A stretch of 64,000 nt of DNA from Nitzschia sp. DOCU1 (taxonomy: Eukaryota; Bacillariophyta; Bacillariophyceae; Bacillariales; Bacillariaceae), in contig OX595999.1 in NCBI GenBank assembly GCA_951394045.1, positions 1,364,001-1,428,000 of the forward strand, given 5' to 3'. Made by a program: the position numbers and the translations under genes. Each line of letters starts with the position of its first letter. Position 1 is the stretch's first letter. Shown one piece after another: positions 39,955 to 50,345 of the stretch. Under the pieces are notes generated by a model. That model had not been told where the DNA came from. It made no database searches and saw only the letters and a list, made by a program, of their open reading frames with translations.

Positions 39955-42900
39955 ATGGCGAGATGCTGTCGATTGTACCTGTGCCTTGCGGCTGTAGTTA
40001 CGTCAGGAGCAGTCACTCCCACCCATGGTGACAGTATTAGTATCGACAGCAGTAATGACGAAAGTTGTGACAATGACAAGGTCGTCCCAGCGTCTTCGTT
40101 TTCTCCCCTAGGCCTGGACCATGGCGTCTTGTCGTGGATGCACAATGTCGTGCCGGGTGGCTACTATAATCCCAAACAAGAATTTCGACATGCGGATCCC
40201 AACGACCCCACGAGTCTCTCGGGAATCTTTGCCAAAGAACGAATTTTAAAAGGCGAAGTCCTTTGTCGCGTGCCCTGGGAATATGTCGTCAAGGAAGAAC
40301 CCGCTCGAATTCTTCAAGAGGACAACCAACTGGCCTGTGGCATGGTCCGGGAATTAGCAAAGCAAATGACGCTGGGGGCTGCATCCAAATATGGACGCTA
40401 TGTGGAATATCTCAAGCAGCAGCCCGATAATCAAATACCGTCGGTATGGTCCACAGCCGGACAGGACTTGTTGCTGGAAATTGTTGGCCAAACACGGGCT
40501 CAAAATAATCGAAACCCTGACCTGACGGTGGATGCTCAATGGATGCACTTTTCACCCAATCAAATGTTCAGTTGGATGGAAGATGGGTGGTTTAAAGTAT
40601 GCAGAGGGGATCGGGACGACCCGATTGGTATAAAGGCTGCCTTGATGGCATTGCTTCGTGCGGATGACTACATTATGATTCCAGCGTATGATTTTGTAAG
40701 TAATGAAGGAGTATTTCCTCGCAAAAATTGTTGGTTCACCTGTTGCTGACCTTGTTTGTTGTCGTGTACTGCCTTTCCATGAACTATTTAGTACAATCAC
40801 CGAAACGGAAAATGGCAAAATGCCGTCACCGATTATGATGATGGGCAACCCCACGTGACAAGAGCAAAGCGAACGATTGAAGCCGGGGAACAAATCTATA
40901 TTAGCTACAATCGATGTATACAATGTTCGGGGCGGCTCGAAGAAACCTATGGCACAGCGGGTACGTACCTTTGAAGATGACTAGTATTCGAAATGCTGCG
41001 GATGCTGAAGGACGTGAAAGAGAATCTTACAACATTTCGTTTCTGGCGTTCTCTATTTATATAGAGATCTTTCGAGATTATGGCTTTGTCGAAGAGTTTC
41101 CTCAGCGATGGCACTACTACAAATTCAACACAATAGAGTTTGAATTACTTCATGACGAATTGTACGGCTATTACGAAGTCGAATGGGTGAATAGACCAGA
41201 ACCAGGTGACTTGGCAGAAAGGGTGGAACAATGGCTTATCGAACAAGTTATTCGTCTGGAACGTTTGTGGCATGTCAAGTACCAATCCGTCAATCGTGAA
41301 GAGCTTGGTATCCCAAAGGACGAATGGGACAAGGCATGGGTCTTTAGCCAGGCGAATATCGTTGCCATGAAATGTGCTATCAATGCCCTGCGTGGGAATA
41401 ATCGAACGTTGGCGTCCGAATTGGAACTTTCGTCCACAAATCTCTATTACAACTTGGAGAAATTGGAGTATTGGCAAAATGTCGATTCAGGAGCACTGGA
41501 ATGCCGCCTTGAAGAATTTGACAAGTATAGTCCGTCTGACACTGTGTCGTCCTTGATGCAAACGCTCGACTTTTCGGAATTCGACAATAATGGCCGGGAC
41601 GTTTGCATGGACCGAAATCAAGAACTTCATGTTTGTTCCAGCTTTCGACCGTTTTACTATGAACAATTTGTCCACCCTATGGCTAGCCTCATCGATTCGG
41701 TCCGACGAGTTTTGATCATTGGTAGCGGGGCTTCCTTCATGGTGCATGAAGTAATGAAATACAACTTTACGCTGGAGCTACTGGTAGCCATTGAAGCGGA
41801 TCAAACAGTGGCACGAGCCTGCTACGAACGTTTTTACGTGGATCCACGATTTGACGATCCTAGAGTGGAATGGTGGTATGGAGAATCAGGAGAGGCCCTC
41901 TCCTTCCTTCCAGACTCGTATTGGAATTCCTTTGACTTGGTGCTGGTGGACATGACCAAGGCGAACTTTCCAGCCACCTTCCGCAACGGCATGGAATTCA
42001 ATCGTCTTGTCAACGACAAGGGAATTTTCGTGTCCCACAACAACCAGATGGTAGAAATGAGCCGTGCTTTCACTTATGCAGCGCGAATTATATATCAGGT
42101 GATGCCAGGGTGTGCCCAAGCACTTACTTTGGGAAGTCATTCGGTCGATTTTCTTCATGCGACAGCCAAAGACCACGAAATCGAAACGTTTGTGTATGAT
42201 GCTTCATCCATGATGAAGGAAAATCGGATGGGTTTCATTCACGACTTTCAAAAAGGCGGTGTGCCTGCTGCTGCTAAAGTGAAGCGAAAAATCTTCAAAG
42301 TGGTCTCTTCCGACGAAGTTGGAAGCATTCAACTAGTGGAAGTTGCTGGCGTAACTTTGATCAGCCCTAGGGGCATGACGGCAATCATCAAGATTGTTCT
42401 CAACGATCAAGGTTTTACCGAGCCGACACCGATACCCCTTTCGAGTTCTGATTCCGTTTTAGTCATCATGACAGAGGGCTACGTTCTCGCTCGATTTCAC
42501 CCTGTTAACAAGTACGTTGCGTTGGATGTCTATCTTTCAAGTCGAACGTCTGACCTGGATATGCTTAAGAGGGCTCTCGTGGAGAAGCTGGGAACTGCAC
42601 TCTCTACGATACGACTTGTCACCAACGGAATGGAACGTCCTGAAACGATCAGGGCTTTCGGAAAGGAAAGAACCCTGCCTGTAGTCGAGTCTAGCACGCT
42701 CACGACGTTTGCACCTCTAGATGCAGCTACTGTGCCAATACTTTTGCAAGAGATTGGCAACGTTGTGCTTCCGGGACGGAATCATGCCTTGGTCGTATGT
42801 CAGGGAGGCGTGGACTGCCCTCTCGCTCAGAGCGTTAAGGATGCTGGTGTCGCCGGTTCAGTCCACGTGCTAGAAATGTGTCCCGGTCTCCAAGAAACCA

Positions 42901-43874
42901 CAGAGGCGTCTTTGCAGACGGCAATGATTGCATGTGAGACGAACGTTGCATCATGGATTGCAAAGACCATCGAATCGAAAGAGATTATGGTCGATGCCAT
43001 ATTTTTGGATGCGGGTCTCTCTCCCCCTTCTCTGCAAGTTCTGGACGTCCTTTTCAACCTTGATGCTGTCGGTAGTTCTCGTTTCCTTGAGAGGAAAGAA
43101 ATGTACTTGTTGGCTTTGACTTCAGGCGCAGCGGTCGAACATCGCGGATTTGCTGAACGGTTCCATCGAATTGGGGCAGCAAGGAAACGGCCCAAATGGT
43201 GGTTTGCAAAGCCGAAGGAGGCGTCCGTCAAGGCAGAATTTCAAGTTGTTGACGAGAACAAGGCCTCAAATTCCCTCATTAGTCTGGTAGTTCAGGGAAT
43301 GGAGAACACGAAGACTTCATTGTTGGGTCTGGAGACGGATCTCTCCAACAAACTCGGCAGCAAAATGACTGTGCGAATTCAGCATTTGCAAGGAGGACCC
43401 CGCGAAAGGATCCCAGTACGCGCTAGCCATGTTCATTCCGACTACGAGCCCGAGGATGGCCCTATGCTTCCAGGTCATGCACTCGGGGCCCAGTCGTTTT
43501 TCCAAGCTGACAAGGCGGATGAATCGCAAGTCGGTATCATTACTATGGATTTGTTGTTGGAGGCCGTTCTCGAAACGTTTGCAAGACTAGATTATGTGTA
43601 TCCTTCTCATCAAATCGTAAACGGGAATACTGCAGTCTTTGAATTCGACATGGGACACCTTGTCGTTTCTCGATTTCCCAACGAAAGGGTTGATTTCAAC
43701 ATGTTTCATTGGTGTCCCGACGACGAATGCGTATCTGATGATCTGAAGGAGTTTGAGAAAGAGTTGTTTTCGCAAATCCAGGATCTCGTTCTTTTTTCCT
43801 TTGACATTATTCCGCGTGGACCTCACAAGGTCGTGGATTTTTATGCCATGGTGGAAGAAGAAGATGAGTCTTAG
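39955..43874 (+). CDS. SET / aminopropyltransferase-like / SpeD-like fusion protein, divergent (locus E)
   Basis: Exons are 39955-40695, 40792-40960 and 41065-43874 (96- and 104-bp introns), giving 1239 aa. The first intron sits 11 bp later than in loci A-C, between YDF and YNH. Signal peptide: MARCCRLYLCLAAVVTSGA. The SET domain is intact by motif: LSGIFAKERILKGEVLCRVPW, YNHRNG, GEQIYISYN and RDYGFVEEFP. The spermidine-synthase-like domain has changed key residues: GGGDS became GSGAS (about 523), GLELD became AIEAD, and VDLSET became VDMTKA (about 593). SpeD-like domain 1 has TEGYVLARFHPVNKYVALDV (about 773) and domain 2 has GHLVVSRFPNERVDFNMF (about 1166; IPRGPHKVVDF). The SAM-like site may not work, so it could be a pseudoenzyme partner or have another substrate. 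Confidence 0.78.
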
Positions 43875-43999
43875 CAAAACCAAGGTACACTGAAGGAATA
43901 GCATTCCAGTCCGACTATCTTTTATAAGACTATAGCATCCATTTATTCCTTTCTTCGTTTGAATAACAAATCTTCAACTCGCTCATTTCGTTTCTTCGA

Positions 44000-44713
44000 T
44001 TACTGAACATTGTCGGCCTGCTTTTCCACTTGGACCATGTTGCATACAATGGCGACGAGGCAGTGCAAGGCAATGTCGGTTCCCTTGGCCAAATGCATCT
44101 TGAGTTGATGTCGACGCTGGGTATGCTCCCACACCCACCAACCGGCAAGCGGAGGATGCAAGGCATTGTCTAGCAGCACGGGCGTTTGTGGGGTCGGCAC
44201 ATAGGATTGAAACTGGGCCGTGATACTTCGGATTTCTTCACATCGCAGAATTGGATCCAGAGCCGGTCCACTGATTTCTCCCTTTGGATCAGATTCACCC
44301 GGAGCATACAAATGGACTTCTCCCCGATATTTATTCCAAATAATATCGATTCTAGCTTTTCTATAAAGACCGTCTGATGCTGCCTCTTGACCCTCCCAGT
44401 TGGCTTCATACGAGAAAATGTTCCATTCTGCCCTAGCCAAGTCGGTTTGGACGCAAAATAGTTTCTTACCACTAGCATCGAGCAAGTCGAACCACTTGGT
44501 CGTTCCTTCAATGCCTTTGGAGGTATACAATAGTTCATCCGAATCGTCCCTAATTTCAAAATCTCGCTGATTGACTAAGTTGTACTTTTTGAGCGTCAAA
44601 ATCGAGTGGCAGCTGGTCGGTGGACGTTTATCAATCGTCTGGTCGGCTTCGTGCAAGCCTCCATCACTCTTATCCCAGTCGGTATCGGCAAAATGAGAGG
44701 TCGCCCCGCCCAT
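44000..44713 (-). CDS. LURP-one/tubby-like-fold protein, possibly N-myristoylated
   Basis: The 237-aa protein begins MGGATS, which suits N-myristoylation at Gly2. 'LTLKKYNLVNQRDFEIRDDSDELLY' and 'KWFDLLDASGKKLFCVQT' resemble the repeated strands of LURP-one-related (DUF567) and scramblase-like proteins, which fold as a 12-stranded barrel around a helix. Later strands (ARIDIIWNKYRGEVHLYAP) fit the barrel. The C-terminal helix (IALHCLVAIVCNMVQVEK) is hydrophobic and could be the central helix. Plant members act in defence, but function here is unknown; membrane association by lipid anchor is inferred. Intronless; its stop lies about 125 bp from that of the convergent locus E. Confidence 0.5.
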   Translation of the reverse strand: MGGATSHFADTDWDKSDGGLHEADQTIDKRPPTSCHSILTLKKYNLVNQRDFEIRDDSDELLYTSKGIEGTTKWFDLLDASGKKLFCVQTDLARAEWNIFSYEANWEGQEAASDGLYRKARIDIIWNKYRGEVHLYAPGESDPKGEISGPALDPILRCEEIRSITAQFQSYVPTPQTPVLLDNALHPPLAGWWVWEHTQRRHQLKMHLAKGTDIALHCLVAIVCNMVQVEKQADNVQ

Positions 44714-45584
44714 GGTTGTAATTTATTTGTTTTGTTTCTAGGGTAATTTGTTGTTTGGTCGAACGCCAATCGTTGGGGTGTTGCGTGTCGTGTCGAGAGA
44801 GTTTCTTCGTTTTTGTGATATGTGTGGTGAGGTGGTGGGAATCTTTGGACGGACGGTTCTCAGCACCAAATCTCGTGTTGTCACCATCACTACGTACGGG
44901 ATTTCACTCGCTGGGGTGTGTGGCACCAGTGTTCTCGTTTTTTGGCGCGCTCACTAGAGTTCGCATTATTGAAAGGTTGAGCGAGCATGGTCGCCTTCGT
45001 CCGTCTATTTTCCACTATTCAATCTTGATTGTCGATCATCCAACGGTTGAACTACATAAGGAGCCTTCGGCTTTTGGATCGGCATGGACGAATACTGCCA
45101 ATGTCATTGTTGATGGTTACTACGCGCAACGGCTCTGTTGCTTCTAAACGAGAAGCCAACATCCACCATATGATGGTCGGCACCACTCAACAAGCGCCGC
45201 CGGCTCAGAGGTACTAGTCTCAGCATGATTGCGAAACGAAATGAGCAGTTTCGTATCACACCGTCTTGGAGGGAATCTAAGATTGCTACTACTGAATGAT
45301 CGACGACTTTCCCCATGTCTACTAGAGAGTAGAGTAGCGAGTTGCTGTCGCGCCTCCGTCTTCACACTGATCCACCGCCAATCAAACGCGGTTGACTTCT
45401 TCGATCACAGAATAACTAGTGCAATGCCTATTGCAGGAGGATATATGCGTACATAGAATCCCGAACCACCGGCGAGAATCCAAAAAATGAATGGTGGCGG
45501 CAGTTTTATTTCTTCTTTCGATCGAAACTCTTTGAGAGTTGTTGTCCTTTGGTAGTGATCACTTTTTGTTGTAGGTCGAAAGTC
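44714..45584. other. Long divergent intergenic region (LURP-like / helicase)
   Basis: About 870 bp. ORFs up to ~130 codons occur, but their frames conflict and carry no motif. A TTGTTGTAG|GTC at about 45566-45575 resembles a 3' splice site just before the helicase ATG, so a 5' UTR intron is possible. Confidence 0.4.
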
Positions 45585-47516
45585 ATGGGCAAGCGAGGTG
45601 GTCGAAGAAGAAAACGTGCTAGTCAGTGGGAGGCCACTGCTGCCAACGATGCAAGTGATGATCCCACCACGCAATCGAATAATAAGCGCCCCAAACTCGA
45701 CGACCCGAAATCATCCAAAGCTGCAAACGATTCTTTGAAGAATGGAATTTTGGAGGACCGTGTCGAAGCAGCATTAATGGGCGTGGAATCATCAAAAACT
45801 GCATCGCTTCCACCGCCAATTTCTTGGGATGAAAAGGAGGGTCTAGTTCTTGTTAACAGCAACAAGTCGCTGGAAGCCACGAACCATCACCAAACGCGTC
45901 TTTCCGCGGTTTGGAAGTATCTAGCTCACAATCATCACAACAAGGGACAAAACGAACCATGGAAACCTTCTGAAATTCAACGGCACTTGTGGTCAATACT
46001 CTTGGAATCTACCTGGAATACCATTGGTGTAGCGTCGACGGGCAGCGGCAAAACGCTAGCCTATGCCATTCCGACGGCCTTGTCACGAGGCTCTGTTCTA
46101 GTTTTGGTACCCACGCGCGAGCTTGTCGTACAGGTGTGCAAAGTCTTTCAAAAAGCCGTCAAAGCTATCCGGCACGATCAAAAACAACTAAAGAAACAAC
46201 AAGAGGAAGAATCCGGGGGTCGGGCTGGTGTTCCTTCCATTCCTATTGTGACCATTCACGGAGGGACGAGTCGGGCTCCACAGCAACAAGGTTTGGAAGA
46301 TGCCGCCACTGCAGAAAAGTGTATAGTTGTGGCGACGCCAGGTCGATTCTTGGATCTAATCAATGACACGGAACAGCCTACTCGACTACTTCCTGTCTTT
46401 CAATGGATAGTGTTGGACGAAGCCGATCAATTGGCCAAGGATGGAGATTTGGGCCCTCAAGTGGAAGAAATATTGAACGCGACCCGACATAAACCATCTA
46501 CTAGTGCGGGTGATGGTGAGGCCACTCGGTTGGTATTGGTATCGGCGACGTATCCCGAACGGGCTCGACCGAGATTCCTCGAGTGGGTCGGAACGGAACA
46601 TGCTTTAGTACAAGTCAATCATGTACAGAATCAGTCGTCGTCAACAACGACAGAGTCAACGACGGCACTATCATCAGACAAGGAGAAGTCTTGTGGAATG
46701 CCCGTATCTCAAGGCGATCCTAGCGACGGCAAGATCGATAAGCAGGCGCATGCTGATAGCTTTGCCCGGATTCCGCCGCATTTGGAACAAATCTTGCATG
46801 TTTGCTCCGAGCACAAAAAGCCTCGCAAACTCCTCCATACCCTCCAACAAATCTACAAGAAATATCCCAATCAAAGAAGTCGACCACTTGGTATTGTATT
46901 CGTTTCCAAAATTGAAAAACTCAAGCACATTTCCAAGTTGCTCGACAAGGAAGGCATTACCAATGTGACCTTGCACAGTCAACTTCCATCGACCCAAGTC
47001 CGGCAAGCCAACTTGGCCCAATTTGCGTGTGGTCAAAAGCCGCTGCTATTGGCCACGGATGTGGCAGCTCGGGGCATTGATATTCCGTCTGTACTGTTTG
47101 TCATTCAATACGATTTTCCAGGAAATCTCCAGCAATACGTGCACCGTTGTGGCCGAGCCGGGCGATCGTTGGCTCCAGCCGATGCGAGCAAACCCAAGCC
47201 TACTATCTACTCCTTTTTTACACGAAACCTTCAGGCCATGGCACCCGATCTCGTACGACTCTTAGAAGTGAACAATGCCTGGGTGGATCCCAATTTACGA
47301 GCTTTGGCTCAGGGCGAGGCCGGTGGCAAGTCAACCAAGAAAAAGAGAAAACATGACCCAAAGACTGACGTGGAATTGAAAGCAAAAGATAGCGACGGCG
47401 AAGGGGACGATGAACCCGAGGATGATTTTCCAGAACTGGCTCCGAATCGAATCGTTCTGAAGCGAGCTAGTCATGTCAGCGACGCGTCCTCGGGAGACAG
47501 CAGTGACGACGATTAG
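45585..47516 (+). CDS. DEAD-box ATP-dependent RNA helicase
   Basis: From the ATG at 45585 (MGKRGGRRRKRASQW) the protein is 643 aa; the open frame extends 12 codons further upstream without homology. All core motifs are visible: Q-motif region (PSEIQRHLW), motif I ASTGSGKT (about 148-155), Ia VPTRELV, Ib ATPGRFLD, II DEAD (about 278-281), III SAT (about 319), IV GIVFVSK, V ATDVAARGIDIP and VI HRCGRAGR (about 518-525), with Cys in place of the usual Ile/Val. The basic N-terminus and the Lys- and acid-rich C-terminus suggest a nuclear or nucleolar protein, probably in ribosome biogenesis or RNA remodelling. The exact orthologue was not determined. Intronless. Confidence 0.88.
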   Translation: MGKRGGRRRKRASQWEATAANDASDDPTTQSNNKRPKLDDPKSSKAANDSLKNGILEDRVEAALMGVESSKTASLPPPISWDEKEGLVLVNSNKSLEATNHHQTRLSAVWKYLAHNHHNKGQNEPWKPSEIQRHLWSILLESTWNTIGVASTGSGKTLAYAIPTALSRGSVLVLVPTRELVVQVCKVFQKAVKAIRHDQKQLKKQQEEESGGRAGVPSIPIVTIHGGTSRAPQQQGLEDAATAEKCIVVATPGRFLDLINDTEQPTRLLPVFQWIVLDEADQLAKDGDLGPQVEEILNATRHKPSTSAGDGEATRLVLVSATYPERARPRFLEWVGTEHALVQVNHVQNQSSSTTTESTTALSSDKEKSCGMPVSQGDPSDGKIDKQAHADSFARIPPHLEQILHVCSEHKKPRKLLHTLQQIYKKYPNQRSRPLGIVFVSKIEKLKHISKLLDKEGITNVTLHSQLPSTQVRQANLAQFACGQKPLLLATDVAARGIDIPSVLFVIQYDFPGNLQQYVHRCGRAGRSLAPADASKPKPTIYSFFTRNLQAMAPDLVRLLEVNNAWVDPNLRALAQGEAGGKSTKKKRKHDPKTDVELKAKDSDGEGDDEPEDDFPELAPNRIVLKRASHVSDASSGDSSDDD

Positions 47517-47885
47517 ATCTATTAGGAGTGCCGGGTCCTTTCCAGCCCATAGTAGCTACGTACAGTTTGAAGGTTCCATAGTCGCAACAGAGCGAGTCAT
47601 CAGCTACGCGTCAAGTACCCTCACACTTCTCCATCAGCCAAGGTCAGTATTGATCTAAGTACAGTAGATACACACAGACATAGTGAGAAAACTTCAAACG
47701 TGCGAAATATATATCAAAGGATGACGTCATGAGGTGAAGTCGGTCAGCACCGCCACCGAGCCAATTTCTCACCACATATTTCCGCGGAAAGGTGAAAGAG
47801 ACCACGGGGTTGTAGAATCTCGGTTCCAGAAACCATACTTTGCACCGACGCCTACCCTATGATAGAATAGAACAGAAGCAAAACC
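47517..47885. other. Intergenic region with CRE-like site
   Basis: The 3' flank of the helicase and the promoter of the HAD hydrolase. Its notable element is TGACGTCA at 47722-47729. Confidence 0.5.
47722..47729. promoter_or_regulatory. CRE-like palindrome TGACGTCA
   Basis: A full palindromic bZIP-type site 156 bp upstream of the HAD gene ATG at 47886, within ATGACGTCAT (47721-47730). Regulatory role inferred from motif and position. Confidence 0.4.
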
Positions 47886-48848
47886 ATGATGAACAATTCT
47901 CCTGTATTCGTGGTCAAGCCAGCATTTCAGAGCAATGTAGGCCCCACCAAATCTCTGGGTGTAGTGAACAAACAACACACCACCACCGGCCGAAAGTATC
48001 GAATGGTGGCGTTGGATCTTGATGGAACCCTTCTGAATTCCAAGCATCAAATATCAGATGTGCAAGTCGAGTATCTCCAAAGCCTGTACCGACGTGGATT
48101 CACCGTTTGTATCGCTACTGGGCGTGCGGCACCCTCAGTCTACGAGCATGTGCAAAAGTTGAACCTTCCTGATCCTATTCCGGTCGTTTGTTCGAATGGA
48201 GCACGAGGATTCCGAATCGACGCCAAGACGCTCCAAAAAGAAGAACTATTCTATACTCCAGTGCCGAAAGACGTTGTTTACGAAACGATTCGTATCGCGG
48301 AGCAGTGTGGATTTGCGGTTCAGTACTATCATGACGAGTTCATCTACGTCAACTCTTCCAAGCCGGAACATGTTGCCATTACGAACAAGTACAGTGAATT
48401 GACGGGAAGTCAAATTTTGCCAGTCACGGACAATTTTGAGTCCATGTTACGCCAAAATCAACTTCCTTCGAAACTACTGGTGCTATTTAACGAGTCCAAG
48501 TTGGAAGAAGCTGCGCACCAGTACACTTCCAAGTTGTCCGACAAGGCTACCGTCGTCATGGGCGCCTTTGACTGGTTTCTCGAAGTTCTCAACCCTCTGG
48601 TTCATAAAGGTCACGGTCTATCTGCCATGTGTCAAGAACTAGCTATACCTTTGGAAGAATGCATTGCCATGGGGGACGGGTCGAATGATCTGGAGTTTCT
48701 CGAAATGGCTGGATTGGGGTTGGCCATGAAGAATGCCAAGGAAGTGGCCAAGAAACGAGCCAGTTGGACGATAGAGTGGAACAATGATGAACACGGGGTG
48801 ATGAAAGCACTTCAACGATTAGAATTGGGAGGGAAACTAGATGTTTGA
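47886..48848 (+). CDS. HAD-superfamily phosphatase, Cof-type (copy 1)
   Basis: The 320-aa protein has HAD motif I MVALDLDGTLL (nucleophile Asp44, acid/base Asp46), motif II CIATGR, the type IIB cap (VPVVCSNGAR through NPLVHKGHGL, with the Lys of motif III) and motif IV MGDGSNDLEFL. These match the Cof/YbjI-like family, which dephosphorylates sugar phosphates, FMN or PLP. The ~38 residues before the domain may be a leader but are not a clear targeting peptide. A paralogue lies tail-to-tail at 49254-50345. Intronless; substrate unknown. Confidence 0.88.
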   Translation: MMNNSPVFVVKPAFQSNVGPTKSLGVVNKQHTTTGRKYRMVALDLDGTLLNSKHQISDVQVEYLQSLYRRGFTVCIATGRAAPSVYEHVQKLNLPDPIPVVCSNGARGFRIDAKTLQKEELFYTPVPKDVVYETIRIAEQCGFAVQYYHDEFIYVNSSKPEHVAITNKYSELTGSQILPVTDNFESMLRQNQLPSKLLVLFNESKLEEAAHQYTSKLSDKATVVMGAFDWFLEVLNPLVHKGHGLSAMCQELAIPLEECIAMGDGSNDLEFLEMAGLGLAMKNAKEVAKKRASWTIEWNNDEHGVMKALQRLELGGKLDV

Positions 48849-49253
48849 TCCTTCTCAAGGCGGTGGCAACTCTGCTGACTTATGCACTTCCTTCGGCTTG
48901 TGACGGCGTTTCATGGCACGGTGTCATCTGTTCCAATTTTCTCCTTCTGCCAGTCATTTAGCAGCAAAGGGGAGTTAAGAAGTAATAATCGAGCGATCTA
49001 GTCAAACTAAATTTGCCTATGTCTAAAACTGCATAGTTGGCACGTTAGGCCAACACGAGCCCTTGCAGCATTTGCTGCTCACAGAGAACCCTTGCTTGAA
49101 AGAATTTCCATGGATGGCATAGGATGACGCACGGGCGTAATGTTTGGGCAGTTTTGTTGATATGATCAAGGGCGACTGAAGCGACCTGCATGATACCAAA
49201 ACGTCGCGATCGAGCACATGGCACTGTTGTCAACGAAACGGGTATTGTAATCC
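48849..49253. other. Intergenic region between convergent HAD genes
   Basis: 405 bp holding both 3' ends. Only small overlapping ORFs; no repeat or RNA gene seen. Confidence 0.45.
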
Positions 49254-50345
49254 TTAAAGCGAAAAGGGGCTGATTGGTGATGTGCACGTGCATATAGTGC
49301 TCGTGAAGACTCGGATTTTATCTGGTGAAAACCAGTTGGTTGAGGTCTCTCGCAGCGGTACCCTCGCTCGGTCCTCCAAAGGCAACAAATCCAAATCTTC
49401 CAAACATTCCAGTGTCTTGACGACCCCATCTTGATTATTCGTCCATTCAGTCACCACATCGGCTGCCTGTCGGGCTCGATCCGTTCCGTTTTTCATGCAC
49501 ACGCCGAGCCCGGCAATTTTCAGAAACTCGACATCATTGTCGCCATCGCCAATAGCAATACAATCCGAAACGGAGACTTGAAGCTTGTCACACAGATTTT
49601 CGAGTCCCGCGCCTTTGTTGACGTTAGCACCAAGGAGTTCGATACAGCACATTCCATGTAGAGGGGCCACGCCCAAGTCATCCTGTAATTTCTTGGTCAA
49701 GACGTCCAAAGCCTTTGCAAAGCCGCCACGACTCACAACGAAGACAACCCGGTGTGGATGACATTTCATATCACTTGGACGGACGGGATTCTTACAAATC
49801 ACCACTTTGGATTTGCTCATGACTTCAAAGTTTTTTATCATACGAAGTTGTCGCGGTCCTGAGGGGTGAGCCCAAATAGTATTCTCATGGTACCACAAGG
49901 GAAGATATCCTCGTGCCTTAGCAATATCGAAGACTCGGTGTGCGACATCCATGGGAAGTGCATGAGAAAATAAATGTTCGATGGAGCAATCGGGGCGGAC
50001 GAGCACACCCAGAGATCCATTGGCAGCAACAAGTGGAAAAGGATTCTGGAGACCCAGGCGCTGAACGTGGGGAAGAACGGATTGTATTGATCTGCCTGTA
50101 CAAAATGCAATAGGGACTCCTCTCCGTAATAAGCTTTGAAGATGGGAAACAGTTGCTTGTGACATTTCGCGGCTTTTGGACTCCAACAGAGTTCCATCCA
50201 AGTCAAGCGCGACCAGTCGGTAGCGGCTGGATCCGACACGGACGAATTTTGCAACGGCATCTCTGTTGTTATCATCGCCCGAGCGTTTGTGAATATGTGT
50301 AGCTTCCATTGCGACACCTGATGACATTACATAACGTGCCATCAA
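49254..50345 (-). CDS. HAD-superfamily phosphatase, Cof-type (copy 2)
   Basis: The 363-aa protein has motif I LVALDLDGTLLES (Asp48, Asp50), motif II AFCTGRSIQSV, the cap with LGANVNKGAGLENLC and motif IV IGDGDNDVEFLKIAGLG. All catalytic residues are present. It is clearly homologous to copy 1, with the same domain order and VTEWTNNQDGVVKTLECLE in place of TIEWNNDEHGVMKALQRLE. It carries a ~45-residue C-terminal extension (about 318-363) absent from copy 1. In-frame Met codons at 1, 2, 7 and 13 make the exact start uncertain. The pair probably arose by an inverted duplication. Confidence 0.87.
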   Translation of the reverse strand: MMARYVMSSGVAMEATHIHKRSGDDNNRDAVAKFVRVGSSRYRLVALDLDGTLLESKSREMSQATVSHLQSLLRRGVPIAFCTGRSIQSVLPHVQRLGLQNPFPLVAANGSLGVLVRPDCSIEHLFSHALPMDVAHRVFDIAKARGYLPLWYHENTIWAHPSGPRQLRMIKNFEVMSKSKVVICKNPVRPSDMKCHPHRVVFVVSRGGFAKALDVLTKKLQDDLGVAPLHGMCCIELLGANVNKGAGLENLCDKLQVSVSDCIAIGDGDNDVEFLKIAGLGVCMKNGTDRARQAADVVTEWTNNQDGVVKTLECLEDLDLLPLEDRARVPLRETSTNWFSPDKIRVFTSTICTCTSPISPFSL

